NCBI GenBank assembly: GCA_023053575.1
Contig: JAKZAP010000013.1
Coordinates: 20,431,689 to 20,495,688, forward strand
Source: Branchinecta lynchi
Lineage: Eukaryota; Arthropoda; Branchiopoda; Anostraca; Branchinectidae
Reading direction: 5' to 3'
DNA length: 64,000 bases
Below are positions 10,222-22,104 of the stretch, one piece after another. The translations under genes and the position numbers were made by a program. Every line of letters begins with the position of its first letter. Positions within the stretch are counted from its first letter, which is position 1. A model generated the notes under the pieces. The model was not told where the DNA came from. It made no database searches and saw only the letters and a list, made by a program, of their open reading frames with translations.

Positions 10222-11859
10222 AACAAGAGCCGAAAGCTCATATGGCACTTGCAAGAGTAGGCACAATGTTGGCGGGAGTTTTTTTGGGGGGGAGTTTTGT
10301 ACTGAGTCGAATATTATTTTATTATACACTAGTAAGTAAAAAGAACTATATTTTTTTTAGCATTTACCGCATTTCTAGAACTCTACTTCTTCGTTGGGCG
10401 GTTCAATGGTCTTCAATATGGTTTCCATATTTATATCAAGTACGTTTCTTCTTGAAATTGTTGCTGCATAATTTCCCGTTTTAAAGGCGCTAGAAATGCA
10501 TCTGTAAGCAAAACCCTTGAGGCAAAAACGATAGCAGGTTCTTAGGGATCATTGATATATACAGTTTGGTCAAAAGTAGAGCCCTTGTGGCACAAATGAT
10601 AATGGGCTGAGCTATATCGTTTGATAAAAAGTACTTTTCGACCTTGCGGTGAAGATGCGCACTTTAAGGGAGCTAGAACCTTATTTGTAAGCAAAACCCT
10701 TGAGGCAAAAATGATAATGAGCTCATGGGGATCATGAAAATGCATATTTTGCTTAAACCTATTTTTCTTAATTTGCGGGCATGATTGGTACATTAAGGAA
10801 TGGTAGGATTTGGAAAGTGGCGAATTCTAAGCCAATCTTGTCGAATTTCTAATATTCCAGCCAAGTTTCATCGTCCTAGCACAGTTGGAAGTACCTTTAC
10901 TCACGATCACCGGAAGTAAACTCCCCCACAGTCGTCTGAGCCAATCTGGTTCTGTAAATGATTTATCCTGAGCATCTGTTAGTTATTCCCACAAAGTTCC
11001 ATCCCTATCTCTCCAGTCTAAGTCGGTCATATATTCCCCCTTGCCCAGTTGTCGTCGGATCCGGTCCGGACATGAACAAATCACCAGAGGCACGTCAAAA
11101 AAAAAAAAAAAAGAGGCACGTCAATTACACAATTTCACTAAAATCCAATCACCCGTTCCAAAGTTACGCATGACTCAATATTCCGGATTCCCCCTTCCTC
11201 TACTCCCCCACGACTATCGGATCGAGTAAATTTTTCTTTACAAATCAGTTTGATAGGGTCCCTGATACACCTCCCAAGTTTCGTCGTGAAAATCCCCAGA
11301 ACCGCCATCACCGGAATTCCGGGAAACACCCCTCCACCCAAGTGTCCAGATCCAGTCCAAATGTATAAAAGATTTATCTGAAGCAGATGCTGGTTATTCC
11401 CAGCAAGTTTCACTCCGATCCCTCCATTCTAACCGTTTCTCGGGATTACCGGTCTCCCCCCCCCCATTCCTCCAGAGCTGTCGAATCCAGTTCGGACTTA
11501 AAATGGAACATCAGAGATATGTCATTTATTCAGGAATTAAGTTTCATTTCAATCCGATCACCCGTTCGAAAGTTACATACCACTCAATTTTCCGGATTCC
11601 CCCACCCTCCACTCCCCCAAAATGGTCGGATCGGGAAACTGATTATTTCCAGTTTGGTTTGGTCGGGTCCCTGATACGCCTGCCAAGTTTCATCATCCTA
11701 GCACCCTCTAGTCTATATCAAACCCAAGTTCAACAACATATAGTGCCAACCCCTTCAACCTTCGATTGATCTATTTCTCTCCAAACGAATTCTAGCAAAG
11801 AATGACTCAACCTGGAGCAGAACTATAGTAGTCTGATGAAAGAATGTCTCATCCATGCG

Positions 11860-13236
11860 CAGGGGCGTCGCAAGTGCATTGTCGGTGGCGGGTGCATAGC
11901 CAAAATTTTACCGAATCTTTCAAAAATTTTACCGAATCCTAGAACCAAGAATTCGAGCTTTAAATCATGGAACAGAAACGATTACGTAAGAAGAGTAACA
12001 ATTAAAGGCAGCATGAACGATGATAAGCCAACTATTAGGCGGCGTTTTGGCGAAGCCACATGGAGAATATATTGCCGGGCATGATTGCAGTAACAGCTAC
12101 TATCGGTTATAGCCAATAGAAAATTAAATCGAGTGCCGCAGGCGAAAATTTTCAAAATTCATTTTTTTTTTGTAGGCTAAAATTTAACTGCTTCTCTTAC
12201 AAATATTTATCGTTGATGTAATACCGAGACTCTAAGAAGTTCCAGAAACCGGATGGAGCGCCGTTCCGGCAGCAGCAGCAACTGTAGTCTAGTCAATATA
12301 CTACCTATGATCACATAAAGTGACCATCCCAGGCAAAAATTTTTTTTTCCTGCAAGATTTAATTTCCATCCAAATTCTAGCTTTTAATGTTTCGAAATCT
12401 CAATCCTAAAACTGGCTTAAAACCCCTGTCAAATGACGCGCCCTTCCACAAAATAGAGAATATTACGAAAAATGCTGCAGTCGGAATTTTCGAAATATTT
12501 ATGATTAGATATTCTTTTTGGGATCCAAAATAAAAGTAAGGCATATCGATGATATCATAGATCATCACTTTTGTCTGCGGCCAGTGCTTCACTCGACTTC
12601 TTCTGAGTTTCGAGGTTCGTGGTAACTTCCGAATCCTGGCAATTGCAACGAATAAGTTACCACAATCCAGATACTATACCGAATAAGTTTAGACCGATAG
12701 CATGTTCGAGATTCTGTATAACTTCCGTATCCGGTTATTATACCGAATTGTTTTGGTATCGAAAGACTACCGAACAATATTCATATTCGGTATACTTTCG
12801 TCGAAACTGGAACAAAGTCAGGATTCGTGGTTAACTTCCTAATCCTAGAAATTATACTGAATAAATTACCGAATCCCTATCATGATACCGAATAATTTCG
12901 AACCAATAGATTATTCGGGAGTTTGTGTAACAGCGGAATCTCCATAAATATACCGAATAGTTCCGGCATCGAAACATTACCAAATGATTGCAGTAAATTC
13001 TCTCACCAAATTCGTGATAACTACCGAAACCTGGCAATTATATCGAATCCCGATAATTATACCGAAGAGCTTTGTACAGATAGCCTATTTAGGATCCTGT
13101 ATAACTACCGAATCCCCGTAAATCGAAAAAAATACAAAACAATTTTAGTAAAATTTTGGGGCTCCGGACTAAAATTTTACCGAATATCAAAAAGGTGTGG
13201 GGGGGGGGCTGCACCCCCACCCTTGCGACGCCCCTG
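11860..13236. mobile_element. Non-autonomous hAT-type DNA transposon with perfect 8-bp target duplication
   Basis: The terminal inverted repeats are CAGGGGCGTCGCAAG at 11860-11874 and its exact complement at 13222-13236. Target duplications TCCATGCG flank it at 11852-11859 and 13237-13244. The pre-insertion sequence survives nearby: 13550-13620 reads CTCATCCATGCGTAGAGC without interruption and continues identically to the right flank. CAG-type ends and an 8-bp duplication are the hAT signature. There is no transposase frame. The interior is rich in TACCGAAT motifs arranged as ~200-bp degenerate repeats. Confidence 0.93.
12615..13120. repeat. Degenerate ~190-210 bp tandem repeats inside the hAT element
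   Basis: Repeat starts are marked by GTGGTAACTTCCGAATCCTG (about 12619), GTGGTTAACTTCCTAATCCT (about 12827) and GTGATAACTACCGAAACCTG (about 13013). Within them TATACCGAATA recurs many times. Confidence 0.7.
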
Positions 13237-13872
13237 TCCATGCGTAGAGCTATACAAGTGCGAAGAAAGGGGTAGGGGTTTGACGAAAACTAGAAAAATC
13301 ATTTCAAGTTCTCCAGCCCTTCAGCCCCCACCAGTTATCGGATCCGATCCGAATTTGACAATGAACATACAAGACATTTGTTCTTCATACCTGTCAAGTT
13401 TAATGCACGCACTATTATCCGCTATATCAACCCCTACTAAGGTTCAACAACATATTTTGCCATCCCTTTCGACCTTCGATTGATGTAGCTCTCTCCGAAC
13501 GAATCCTAGCAAATCATCCACGAGCACGGCTATACTAGTGTGGTGAAAGAATGACTCATCCATGCGTAGAGCTATACTAGTGCGAAGAAAGGGGTAGGGG
13601 TTTGACGAAAACCAGAAAATGCGATTTCAAGAGATTTCGGGTGCCCCCCTCCCACTTATCGTTATGTTACTAATTTCCGGATTCCGGATGCTGCCACTCC
13701 CCCTTTGATGGTCGGTTCGGGGAAGTGATTATTTCCAAGTTAATCCCTGATATGTGTGCCAAGTTTTATCGTCCTAGGTCCTGTGGAAGTGCCCGAACTA
13801 GCAAAATGCGGACAGACAGATAGACATTACGATCGCTATATGGCACTTGAGTAAGCTCAAGTGCCACAAAAA

Positions 13873-14063
13873 CAGATATCCAGTTAGATCACTAAGTGCT
13901 AAACTTCTTTCTCACCAATCTGACAAGATTTGGTGAAAGTGAGATCCCATTTCAGATACCAGGACCAGTTACCACGGTCGGACCGCTAGTATCTGAATAT
14001 CTGATACCCCGATAACTGGCAAAAACGCCTTATGACCGTGGTATCAGATACCACGATAAATGC
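13873..14063. other. Left part of a dispersed repeat that hosts B3
   Basis: It contains ACCGTGGTATCAGATACCAC at 14036-14055. The same motif with GATACCATGGTATC resumes right after B3 at 15346-15375. Confidence 0.45.
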
Positions 14064-15339
14064 AACAAGACCAAAGGTTTCGATGGGATCCCAAAAATTC
14101 AATATCTGATCCAGACAACTGGGTCTTGTCTTAGCCAGATCCAGTCATCGCCAGACTCCTTGAAAATTGTACAGTTAAAATTCAGAAACAAATTAAGGCC
14201 AAATAGCTAATCACCTGAGAAAACCAAGTTCAGATATGGATTCAGCATGTGTGTTTACCTCTATAAGTCATATCTGTTTTGACGAAAACTTCCTGCCACT
14301 TCTGCCAATTTCTCGGTTCCGGCCGAACTCCAGAACTACTTGTCCGGCGAAAAAAGAAAGCTCAAAGACGAAATCAGGGTATCTTCTTTCCCCAATAATG
14401 AACATCTAATCAACTTCAAATAGAAATTTAGCTTATAACAAATTTTCCGATTCCAGCCGGATTCCGGTCGAACTATATGTCCGGGTAAAATATGATTGTC
14501 ATACAGGGACTCAGCATCTCTTCTTACCCCTAAATCGCTTATCTAATCAACTAGAAATAAAACTTTGACTTCCAACAGTTTTCCGGTTTTGGCCGGATTC
14601 CGGGCGAACTACATGTCCGGGTAGAAAATTGTTTTCACATAAGTGTTCAGCATGTCTTCTTGCCCTAAATCGAACATCTAATCAACTCCATATAAAACTT
14701 TAAATTTTGACAAACTTTCCGGTTTGGGCCGGATTCCGGTCGAAATACTTGTCCGTCGAGAAAATAGTTTTCACCATAATCTTCAGCATATCTTCCTACC
14801 CTTCAATCGAACATCCAATCAATTTCAAATGCAACTTTTACTTTGAACAAACTTTCCGGTTTGGGCCGGATTCCGGGCGAAATACTTGTCCGTCGTGAAA
14901 ATAGTTTTCACCATCGTCTTTAGCATGTCTTCCTACCCCTAAATCGAACATCTAATCAACTTCAAATGAAACTTTTACTTTCAACAAACTTTGCGGTTTT
15001 GGCCGGATTCCGGGCAAACTGCTTGTCCGATGACAAAATGATTTTCACCATCGTGTTCAGCATGTCTTCTTACCCCATAATCGACTATCACATTAGCTGT
15101 TTCAAAATATTTTGTGTGTCTCTTAATTTGAATCCCCTCCCCCACCCCTAAATGTAGAGCTACAAAGCCCATCTACGAACTTGACTGGTCCGACGACCCA
15201 ACGAATCCTCTCACCAAGTTTCATCAAAATATCTCATTCCCTTAGAGAGTTATCGTGCTTACAGACGGACGGACGGACAGACTGACAACTTCTGCGATGT
15301 CATAGGTATCCCTCCACTTACGTTTTGGGATCCCAAAAA
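14064..15339 (+). mobile_element. Family B element, copy B3 (complete)
   Basis: The left end AACAAGACCAAAGG is followed by GGGATCCCAAAAATT. The right end is CGTTTTGGGATCCCAAAAA. Five well-preserved units are spaced 135, 134, 135 and 137 bp apart, counted from TAATCAAC-type markers at about 14409, 14544, 14678, 14813 and 14950. The terminal module has CAAGTTTCATCAAAATATCT, GAGAGTTATCGTGCTTACAG and GACGGACGGACAGAC. This is the cleanest full-length copy for deriving a family B consensus. No coding capacity. Confidence 0.9.
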
Positions 15340-15715
15340 CGACTTTAGACCGTGGTATCAGATACCATGGTATCTGCAAAAACGCAAATAATGTGGTGCG
15401 AAACTTCGAAAGTGTTTTGCCTAGATGATGTCCCGCAAAACAAAAGCGAACAACAAAATCTATGCAATGGAACGTTTTGCTATGGGACCTATTTCGGTGA
15501 TGTTTGCCCCTACGTCGACAACCATCATTACTTGTCCCATACCTAAATTTGGTGCAAGATGTTGCACAGCTGGTAAGGGGTGCCTGATGGGATCTCTACC
15601 AGAACCCAAAGGAGCCCAAATCAAGTTTGTAAGAAAAAGGCCTTAGTTCCTTCGAGAAATTCGTCATAACATACAGACGGACTCTTTAAAAAGTCATTTG
15701 TGTTGTACGTTTTGG
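15340..15715 (+). other. Repeat-like non-coding stretch after B3
   Basis: It continues the GATACCATGGTATC repeat, then contains TCGAGAAATTCGTCATAACA and TACAGACGGAC near 15651-15681, which recall the right module of families A and B. A 73-codon frame at 15425-15646 has no recognisable domain. Confidence 0.35.
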
Positions 15716-16243
15716 GAATAAACGCCCATTCACAACGGGTTTTTAGCTAATACTCGTTAACAGCCAGTTCCGGAAACCGCTCTGAGACCGAGAATCAGCT
15801 AGGTTTCTGCCGTTCGCAATTGATATTGGGGCCAGTTTCTGATACAAGCTAGTCTCGCACCCAAGTTGAAATCAGTTCAACTTTTGAGGGTACTATCCAA
15901 TCAGATTATTTTGGGGAATATTGAGGAACATTCCGATTGGCTAGTGTCGAACCAAGCCCAATAGATAAAATCACATCCACTCCTTGCTGTCTTGAAAACC
16001 GAAAGTGAATTTAGGTCATTGTTCTTGGGTCTGATGCCGTTCAGCATTAGCCAACCGGAACATACCTCTGCGTATTCCCCTAATTAATGTGATTGGCTAG
16101 CACCCTGAAAAGCTGAACTGATTTCAACTTGGGTGCGAGACTAGCTGGTAACCGAAACCAGCTAATTCTCAGTCTCAGAGCGATTTCCGGAACTGACTGG
16201 TACCGAGTATTAGCTAAAACCCGTTGTGAACTGGCGTTTATTC
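15716..16243. mobile_element. Fold-back (long inverted repeat) element upstream of BTB gene 1
   Basis: Nearly the whole element is an imperfect palindrome. The left arm starts GAATAAACGCC and runs through TAGCTAATACTCG, CAGTTCCGGAAA, TCTCGCACCCAAGTTGAAAT and ATTTTGGGGAATATTGAGG. The right arm carries the complements in reverse order, ending GGCGTTTATTC. Each arm is roughly 190-230 bp and the centre near 15946-16047 is mostly unpaired. Flanking duplications are not clear enough to call. It ends about 110 bp before the start codon of BTB gene 1, so it could affect that promoter or 5' UTR. Confidence 0.85.
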
Positions 16244-16324
16244 GTATTTGGAATCGCACGAAGCGTATTATCCTCTTTAGAAGGCCAAAACTTAGTAAAC
16301 CATTCGAGAAGAAATAAGGTCATT

Positions 16325-16335
16325 TTATTTTTCAG
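16325..16335 (+). promoter_or_regulatory. Probable 3' splice acceptor of a 5' UTR intron, BTB gene 1
   Basis: The tract TTTATTTTTCAG precedes the start codon by about 18 bases. The same arrangement (T-rich tract, then TAG, then a short leader, then ATG) occurs at 37150-37158 for gene 2 and 55940-55948 for gene 3. This suggests the coding exon follows an intron. Inference from sequence pattern only. Confidence 0.5.
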
Positions 16336-16353
16336 GTTTTATTTTCTACGTAA

Positions 16354-17739
16354 ATGGAGATTCAAGTCGAACACCTATCGGACGTGAACATCTTACCGGA
16401 TCTCAATGAACAACGACTCTCAGGGGAGTTTTGTGATGTAGTAATCTGTTCGAAAGAAGGATCCGAATTTAAGGCTCACAAACCTGTGCTTGCCGCGAGG
16501 TCTCAGCATTTCCGACAGATGCTGCAAAGCTCGTACAAAGAGGCACGATTTAGCAGAATAGAGCTGAATGAAACCAGCGATATGGTCCAAGAAATCCTTA
16601 ACTACATTTATAACGGGAAAGTCAATATTCGAGAAGTGACACCAGTAGACATCCTACGGGTTGCCGACTATTACGGCTTGGTCAAGCTCTTTGACGCAAT
16701 GGGACAACACATTGCAAAAAACCTTGACACGGAGAACGTCGTTGAGGTAGCAGTTGCGGCTCGGATCCTGAATGACAAGTTCTTACGCGATCAAGCAATG
16801 AGCTTCCTCATCAACGAGTTTGCCTGCTTTCCGAGAACAGAGGAAATCGAAGACGAAGAAATGACTGAAATAATCGACAAGTGCAGACAAGAAGACGTTG
16901 AGTTCTCGAGGAAAGTGGTTCACTGGTGCAAAACCAAGAACAGACCAGACATAATGCTCAGGTTGATTCAGCGTCTAAACCTAAAGAAACTAAGTTCAGA
17001 GTCTTTACGGCTTGTGTTTGAATCCAGCCTAGAAGACGACACCTGTCACAAGCTCTTATCTCAAAAGCTGCTGGACCACATGGTTGCCACTAGACACGTA
17101 GCTCAGAGCATGGAGTATCGCGTCAGTCACCTCGCAAAATTTCAAATATCCCTACATGGGAAACTGATCATTCAGGCGAACCTCAGAATTGAAATCGAAG
17201 AAAATTTCGAAAATTTCGTCCGTCCATTGGTCGACGGAAGTCTCATTGTGGGCGGAAAAGGATTCACGAAAACAGTGGGTACGAGTCTAGTGATGTACGA
17301 AGCAAGCAGCTTATTGCGATATACTTTTTTTGACTTTAGTTCAGGCCTACATTTGATTTTACCACCTCCAATGCAGTCGGCGACAGTTGACTTGTCCGAA
17401 CTATGGTCTGCTTTTTCGGTCGAAACATCCGTTTTGAAAGTAGGAAAGAAGGTTCACGACTCAAGCTTTTTAGCGGGACAAAATCTTGACGTAGTGATTA
17501 ATATGGAGGATGTTAAGTTTAGTTTAATACAAGCGCATAACACTCTGAAGCTAGAGATAGCCAACATCTCCTCAGCCGGTTCAGAAGAGTATGCCATTTT
17601 ATTGATGGAAGCGGATGAATATATTCAAGTTGTTCTGTTAAAGGAGTGTGAGTTTTTACCGACTGAGAGAAGCGTTGTTCTTGAGTACCCCTTTCAAGAT
17701 GGGGAGCTGTACTATGCGAGGATTTACAGTCTCGAATAA
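16354..17739 (+). CDS. BTB-BACK domain protein 1
   Basis: This is a 461-residue protein from one uninterrupted exon. The BTB/POZ fold lies at about residues 20-120, with LSGEFCDVVI (22-31), the core AHKPVLAARSQHFRQML (41-57) and LNYIYNGKV (82-90). BACK follows at about 128-230 (VVEVAVAARILN, FLRDQAMSFL). In known families BTB mediates dimerisation and BTB-BACK proteins often act as Cullin-3 substrate adaptors. That role is inferred here, not shown. Residues 270-461 are not Kelch repeats, despite a VGGKG motif near 297-301. They contain a conserved LRYTFFDFSSGL shared with the other two copies and I do not recognise the fold. The start is fixed by alignment with gene 2. It is more diverged than copies 2 and 3 are from each other. 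Confidence 0.9.
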   Translation: MEIQVEHLSDVNILPDLNEQRLSGEFCDVVICSKEGSEFKAHKPVLAARSQHFRQMLQSSYKEARFSRIELNETSDMVQEILNYIYNGKVNIREVTPVDILRVADYYGLVKLFDAMGQHIAKNLDTENVVEVAVAARILNDKFLRDQAMSFLINEFACFPRTEEIEDEEMTEIIDKCRQEDVEFSRKVVHWCKTKNRPDIMLRLIQRLNLKKLSSESLRLVFESSLEDDTCHKLLSQKLLDHMVATRHVAQSMEYRVSHLAKFQISLHGKLIIQANLRIEIEENFENFVRPLVDGSLIVGGKGFTKTVGTSLVMYEASSLLRYTFFDFSSGLHLILPPPMQSATVDLSELWSAFSVETSVLKVGKKVHDSSFLAGQNLDVVINMEDVKFSLIQAHNTLKLEIANISSAGSEEYAILLMEADEYIQVVLLKECEFLPTERSVVLEYPFQDGELYYARIYSLE

Positions 17740-19122
17740 TGCGGCGCGAATTTCCGATTCCGTTTCAATAACAGCATTGTCAGTTAGTGTTTGCGCTCCG
17801 GAAATCTTCACCAGCAAAGACGCGTATACGTCCCTCATAAAATCCGATGACTAATTGCCGCCAGACGCGCTAGAGGAACAATAAAAATCACACGTGGGAT
17901 CTGGGTGTAAGTTATCTGAAGGGTGAATAAGCGATTAGGCTTCACTTCTTATCGAGTCGCGTATTAGCCCCGTGGAAAAGTCAGCCAGCACTCAGCACTG
18001 AAGTCGGAAGCCAGGAATGACAAACTTGATGACGCTCTACAGAACAAATTTGGGCAAAGCAAAAATAGGGGAAGAAGTATTTTAAACAGTTCAGTCTAAG
18101 AGGAATTGAAGATTGCCGAACAAACCTGGATAAACGTACACAAAGAAGTAACGTGGCATTGCTTTCTTTACGATAGCGCACCTAGCGGCCAAAAAAGAAC
18201 TAATCTGAGAGGAATTTTATGAGGGGCGTATTATCAGTGCTTAGATTCGACTATGACAAAATTGTAACTACTGTAATCAGTTTCTATTAAAGAACATATA
18301 CGAGAATTAGACTGAATTACTTGTGCATGTCTCTCGCGCTCTGCGAATTGTCCTTATTAAAAACCCACGACGTCATGGTAAATTGCTTAACACTGAAACA
18401 AACAAACCATTCAGCAAAAAAGGTCACAGGCCCGCGGGGATCACGGAATGAGTCGCTTGATCGCTTGGTCAAAATAGTTTTTTTTTCACTTTGCGGTTAA
18501 AGGAGTTATATCATAAGCATTCTAGCACTTGCAACGTCTAAAACCCCCCACCCAAGACCCAAGTTGAAGTCACGACTCGATCCGACCGCTGGGTCATCTG
18601 GCGGCGCAGGTCGGAAACGCCCGACATGGGGAGGATGGAATCACAATTTGACTTTGGATTGTAGCAGGTGTATGAAAAATGTGTAGAAAACTTAAACTAA
18701 CAATTTCCATTGTCGAGTCCAAAGAATTAAGGATGTAAACTAGATCACAACAAGCATACGCCGTAAATTATACTATATTCTTTAAAGCGATTTCTTCAAG
18801 ATTCTGAAACTGAGCTAAATAATATTCAGCTTCCGGAGACCAAAAATGTCAAACTGGCCGATGATTTCTTCTTCCGACATATCTAAACGTTCACATGGTG
18901 ATATACTTAGTTGTTTTAATCCTCTTACACGCCACTTGATCTTCTCGAAGGTTTTAGTAATCGTTTGACAAGCAACAGGAGATCAATGAATAGATAATTA
19001 GCAATGGCGGATTGGCGTTCAGGAGTGAATTGTGTTCCAGTAATTTGTGGATAAGGTTGGCTACCGTGAGGATTTGGGGGAAAACAAAGGTAACAGTGTG
19101 TTCGTAAAAATCCGAACCATCG
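17740..19122. other. 3' flank of BTB gene 1 and intergenic DNA
   Basis: It contains the presumptive 3' UTR to about 17900. A short segment at about 17905-17940 (TTATCTGAAGGGTGAATAAG) recurs in inverted orientation at 39078-39112, downstream of BTB gene 2. No further gene was recognised; the minus-strand frame at 18925-19251 runs into the end of a family A element and is not credible. Confidence 0.45.
17880..17885 (+). terminator. Candidate polyadenylation signal of BTB gene 1
   Basis: AATAAA lies about 140 bases after the stop codon. Confidence 0.5.
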
Positions 19123-22104
19123 AACAAGAGCTACGAGCTCATATGGCACTTGTACGAGTAGGCTGTACAAGAAAGTAGATGAAAACGTCACAAAATACAC
19201 CCGCCATCCAAAAAGGCGGTTTGGAAATAGAAATAGGATATTTAGTTTCACTCATTTCTGAGCAGTTCCGGCATCGTCTCGATTGCAAATGCACATGACT
19301 GTTCAAACTTTCATCCCAATAAATCCATTTGTTTGATCCCTAGACGTGCTACTCGATTTCCGGTACTCACTCTATTTCCACCTACCGTGGCCGAATCTGG
19401 TTCGGAATTAAAAAAAAATCGACCACCTAAAGCATCTTCGTTTATACCATCTACCAAGTTTCACTCGAATCTGAGCATTTTTGGAAAGTTCCGGTACCCC
19501 CCCCCCCCCTTCCCACCAACGTTGTCGGAGCCGGTTCGGGCCCAATCTCTTATTTCCCTCATCAAGTTTGACTGAAATTGGAGCATAGCCTATCTGCAAG
19601 TTTTCAGTACCCCCCCCCCCTACCTTGGCCGAATCCGGCCCAGACGCCAAATAACAAATCTAGGCCGCATAAACTCGGCACTGTCGAATTGCATCTCATT
19701 CGGTCCATCCGTTTGGTTTTTGTATGTCAAAAGTCCCCCCACCCCCAATTCCCCTAATCGTGGTCGCATATGGTTCGAACGCATGTTTGACATGTTGAGG
19801 CAATCGATTCGTATCACTCATGAAGTTTCACTCGAATCAGACCACTCGTTCGCAATTTACAGAAGTCCATATTTCTCTTCTCTTGTTCCCCCAAAAATGC
19901 TAGGATCTAGGAACGGAAGTTTCCGGGGGTATGTTGTGTTAGGTTTTTAAGTCAAGATATTTCGGGTCGCTAATATGCCTGCAAAGTTTCGTTGTCGTTT
20001 TACATCTGGAACTATTCTAACTCACGACTACCGGAATTCCAGGAAACCCCCTCCAACTCCCCCCACAGAGCCCCGAAACCATCTGGCTCCGTCAATTTCA
20101 TCTAGGCCTAATGCTTGTTCCATCCATTAAGTTTCGTCCCAATCCCTCTACTTTTAGAGTTTCTTGAGTTTTCCACCCCCCCCCCCCCCCCCATCCCCAC
20201 AGGTATCGGACCCGACTCGGACGTGACACTGAACGTCCGAGGCGATAGCTCACCAGACAAGTTTCATTCAAATCCGATCACCCGTTCAAAAGTTATGCAC
20301 GCCACTAGATTCCGGACTCCCCATCCACCCACTCCCCCCACGATGGTCGGGTCGGGGAAACGGCTGTTCTCAAGTCAATCTGTTCGGATCCCTGACATAC
20401 CTGCCAAGTTTCATCGCCCTAGGACATCAGGAAGTATGCCGAACTCGCGGGATCGCTAGAAATCCGGACCCCCACCCCAACTCCCCCACAGTGCCCTGAA
20501 CCGGTCCGGTTATGTCAATGACGTGTCGAGGACCTGTGCTTCTTTTTCCCACCAAGTTTTATCCCGATATCTCCACTTTAAGCGTTTCTCAAAATTTCCG
20601 GTTCCCTCCTCCAACTCCTCCCAGTGTCATCGGATCCGGTCCGGTTATGTCAATGACGTGTCTAGGACCTGTGCTTGTTTTTCCCACCAAGTTTCATCCC
20701 GATCCCTCCACTTTAAGCGTTTCTCAAAATTTCCGGTTACCTCCTCCAACTCCCCCCAGTGTCATCGGATCCGGCCCGGATTTAAAGTGAGGTGTCTGAG
20801 ACACAAGGTCATCCTAAATATCAATTTTCATCAAGATCCGATCACCCGTTCAAAAGTTATGCACGCCACTAGATTCCGGACTCCCCATCCACCCACTCCC
20901 CCCACGATGGTCGGGTCGGGGAAACGGCTGTTCTCAAGTCAATCTGTTCGGATCCTTGACATACCTGCCAAGTTTCATCGCCCTAGGACACCAGGAAGTA
21001 TGCCGAACTCGCGGGATCGCTAGAAATCCGGACCCCCATCCCAACTCCCCCACAGTGCCCTGATCCGGTCCGGTTATGTCAATGACGTGTCTAGGACCTG
21101 TGCTTGTTTTTCCCACCAAGTTTCATCCCGAGCCCTCCACTTTAAGCGTTTCTCAAAATTTCCGGTTCCCCACCCCAACTCCCCCACAGTGCCCTGATCC
21201 GGTCCGGTTATGTCAATAACGTTTCTAGGACCTGTGCTTGTTTTTCCCACCAAGTTTCATCCCGATCCCTCCACTTTAAGCGTTTCTCAAAATTTCCGGT
21301 TCCCTCCTCCAACTCCCCCTAGTGTCATCGGATCCGGCCCGGATTTAAAGTGAGGTGTCTGAGACACGAGGTCATCCGAAATATCAATTTTCATCAAGAT
21401 CCGATCACCCGTTCGCAAGCTAAAAACACCTGAAATTTTGGCTTCACCCTCCCTCCACTCCCCCCCCCCCCCCAGATGGTCGAATCGGGGAATTGATGAT
21501 TTCCTATTTAAGCTGGTCGGGTCCCAGACATGCCTGTCAATTTCCATCGTCCCAGCACATCAGGAAGCACGGAACTCGCGGGATCACTACAAATTCGGAC
21601 TTCTCTCCCCCCCCAACTCCCCCAAAGTGAGCGGATCCGTTCCGGTTATATCAGTCACGTATCTAGGACTTTTGCTTGTACTTTCCACCAAGTTTCATTC
21701 GGATCCCTCCACTCTAAGTGTTTTCCAAGATTTCCGGTTTCCCCCTCTAACTCCCCCCAGTGTCACCGGATCCGGTCTGGATTTATAATGGAGGGTCTGA
21801 GACAGGAAGTCCTTCCATGTATTAAGTTTCATTAAGATCCGATCACCCGTTCGTAAGCTAAAAATATCTCATTTTTCCTATTTTTTCCGGATTCCCCCTC
21901 CCTCCACTCCCCTCCAGATGGTCGGATCGAGGAAGTGACAATTTCTAATTTAATCTGGTCCAGTTCCTGATATGCTTGCCAAGTTTCATCGTCCTAGCTT
22001 ATCTGGAAGTGCCCGAACTAGCAAAACCGGGACCGACAGACCGACTGACGGACAGAAATAACAATCGCTATATGGCACTTGAGTAAGCTCAAGTGCCATA
22101 AAAA
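19123..22104 (+). mobile_element. Family A element, copy A1 (complete, ~3 kb)
   Basis: The left end is AACAAGAGCTACGAGCTC, then ATATGGCACTTG. The right end is TATGGCACTTGAG with its complement in a 13-bp stem and 4-base loop at 22070-22099, then AAAAA. The array has two zones. One is a left zone of looser units with TTTCACTCGAATCTGAGCAT (about 19333-19960). The other is a right zone of standard units with CCAAGTTTCATCCCGAT and ATCCGGTCCGG. Large internal duplications are visible: about 20275-20513 is repeated at about 20838-21077, and 132-bp doublets carry TTATGTCAATGACGTGTC at about 20515 and 20647. No coding capacity. Confidence 0.9.

Larger units (their letters stand above)
10222..13872 (+). 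mobile_element. Family A element, copy A5, split by a hAT element
   Basis: The left end AACAAGAGCCGAAAGCTC is followed by ATATGGCACTTG. The right end is a perfect stem of TGGCACTTGAG with CTCAAGTGCCA at 13841-13866, followed by five A. Between them are a variant leader with TAAGCAAAACCCTTGAGGCA (10506 and 10687), C-rich ~140-bp units, and a long-range duplicated segment (11707-11850 against 13430-13570). Excluding the 1377-bp hAT insertion and its duplicated 8 bp, the element is about 2.27 kb. Non-coding. Confidence 0.85.

Noticed and set aside
16129..16317. 62-codon frame upstream of BTB gene 1
   Set aside because: It lies within the right arm of the fold-back element.
18925..19251. 108-codon hydrophobic minus-strand frame
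   Set aside because: It begins inside the left part of family A copy A1 and crosses its terminus, so it cannot be a conserved gene as drawn.
20512..21023. Repetitive frames reading PTKFHPDPSTLSVS and similar in family A arrays (also 48294-48587, 60957-61301 and others)
   Set aside because: The same peptide appears in several frames and both strands, follows the DNA unit, and is interrupted by stops and homopolymer runs. It is a by-product of a ~140-bp non-coding tandem repeat.
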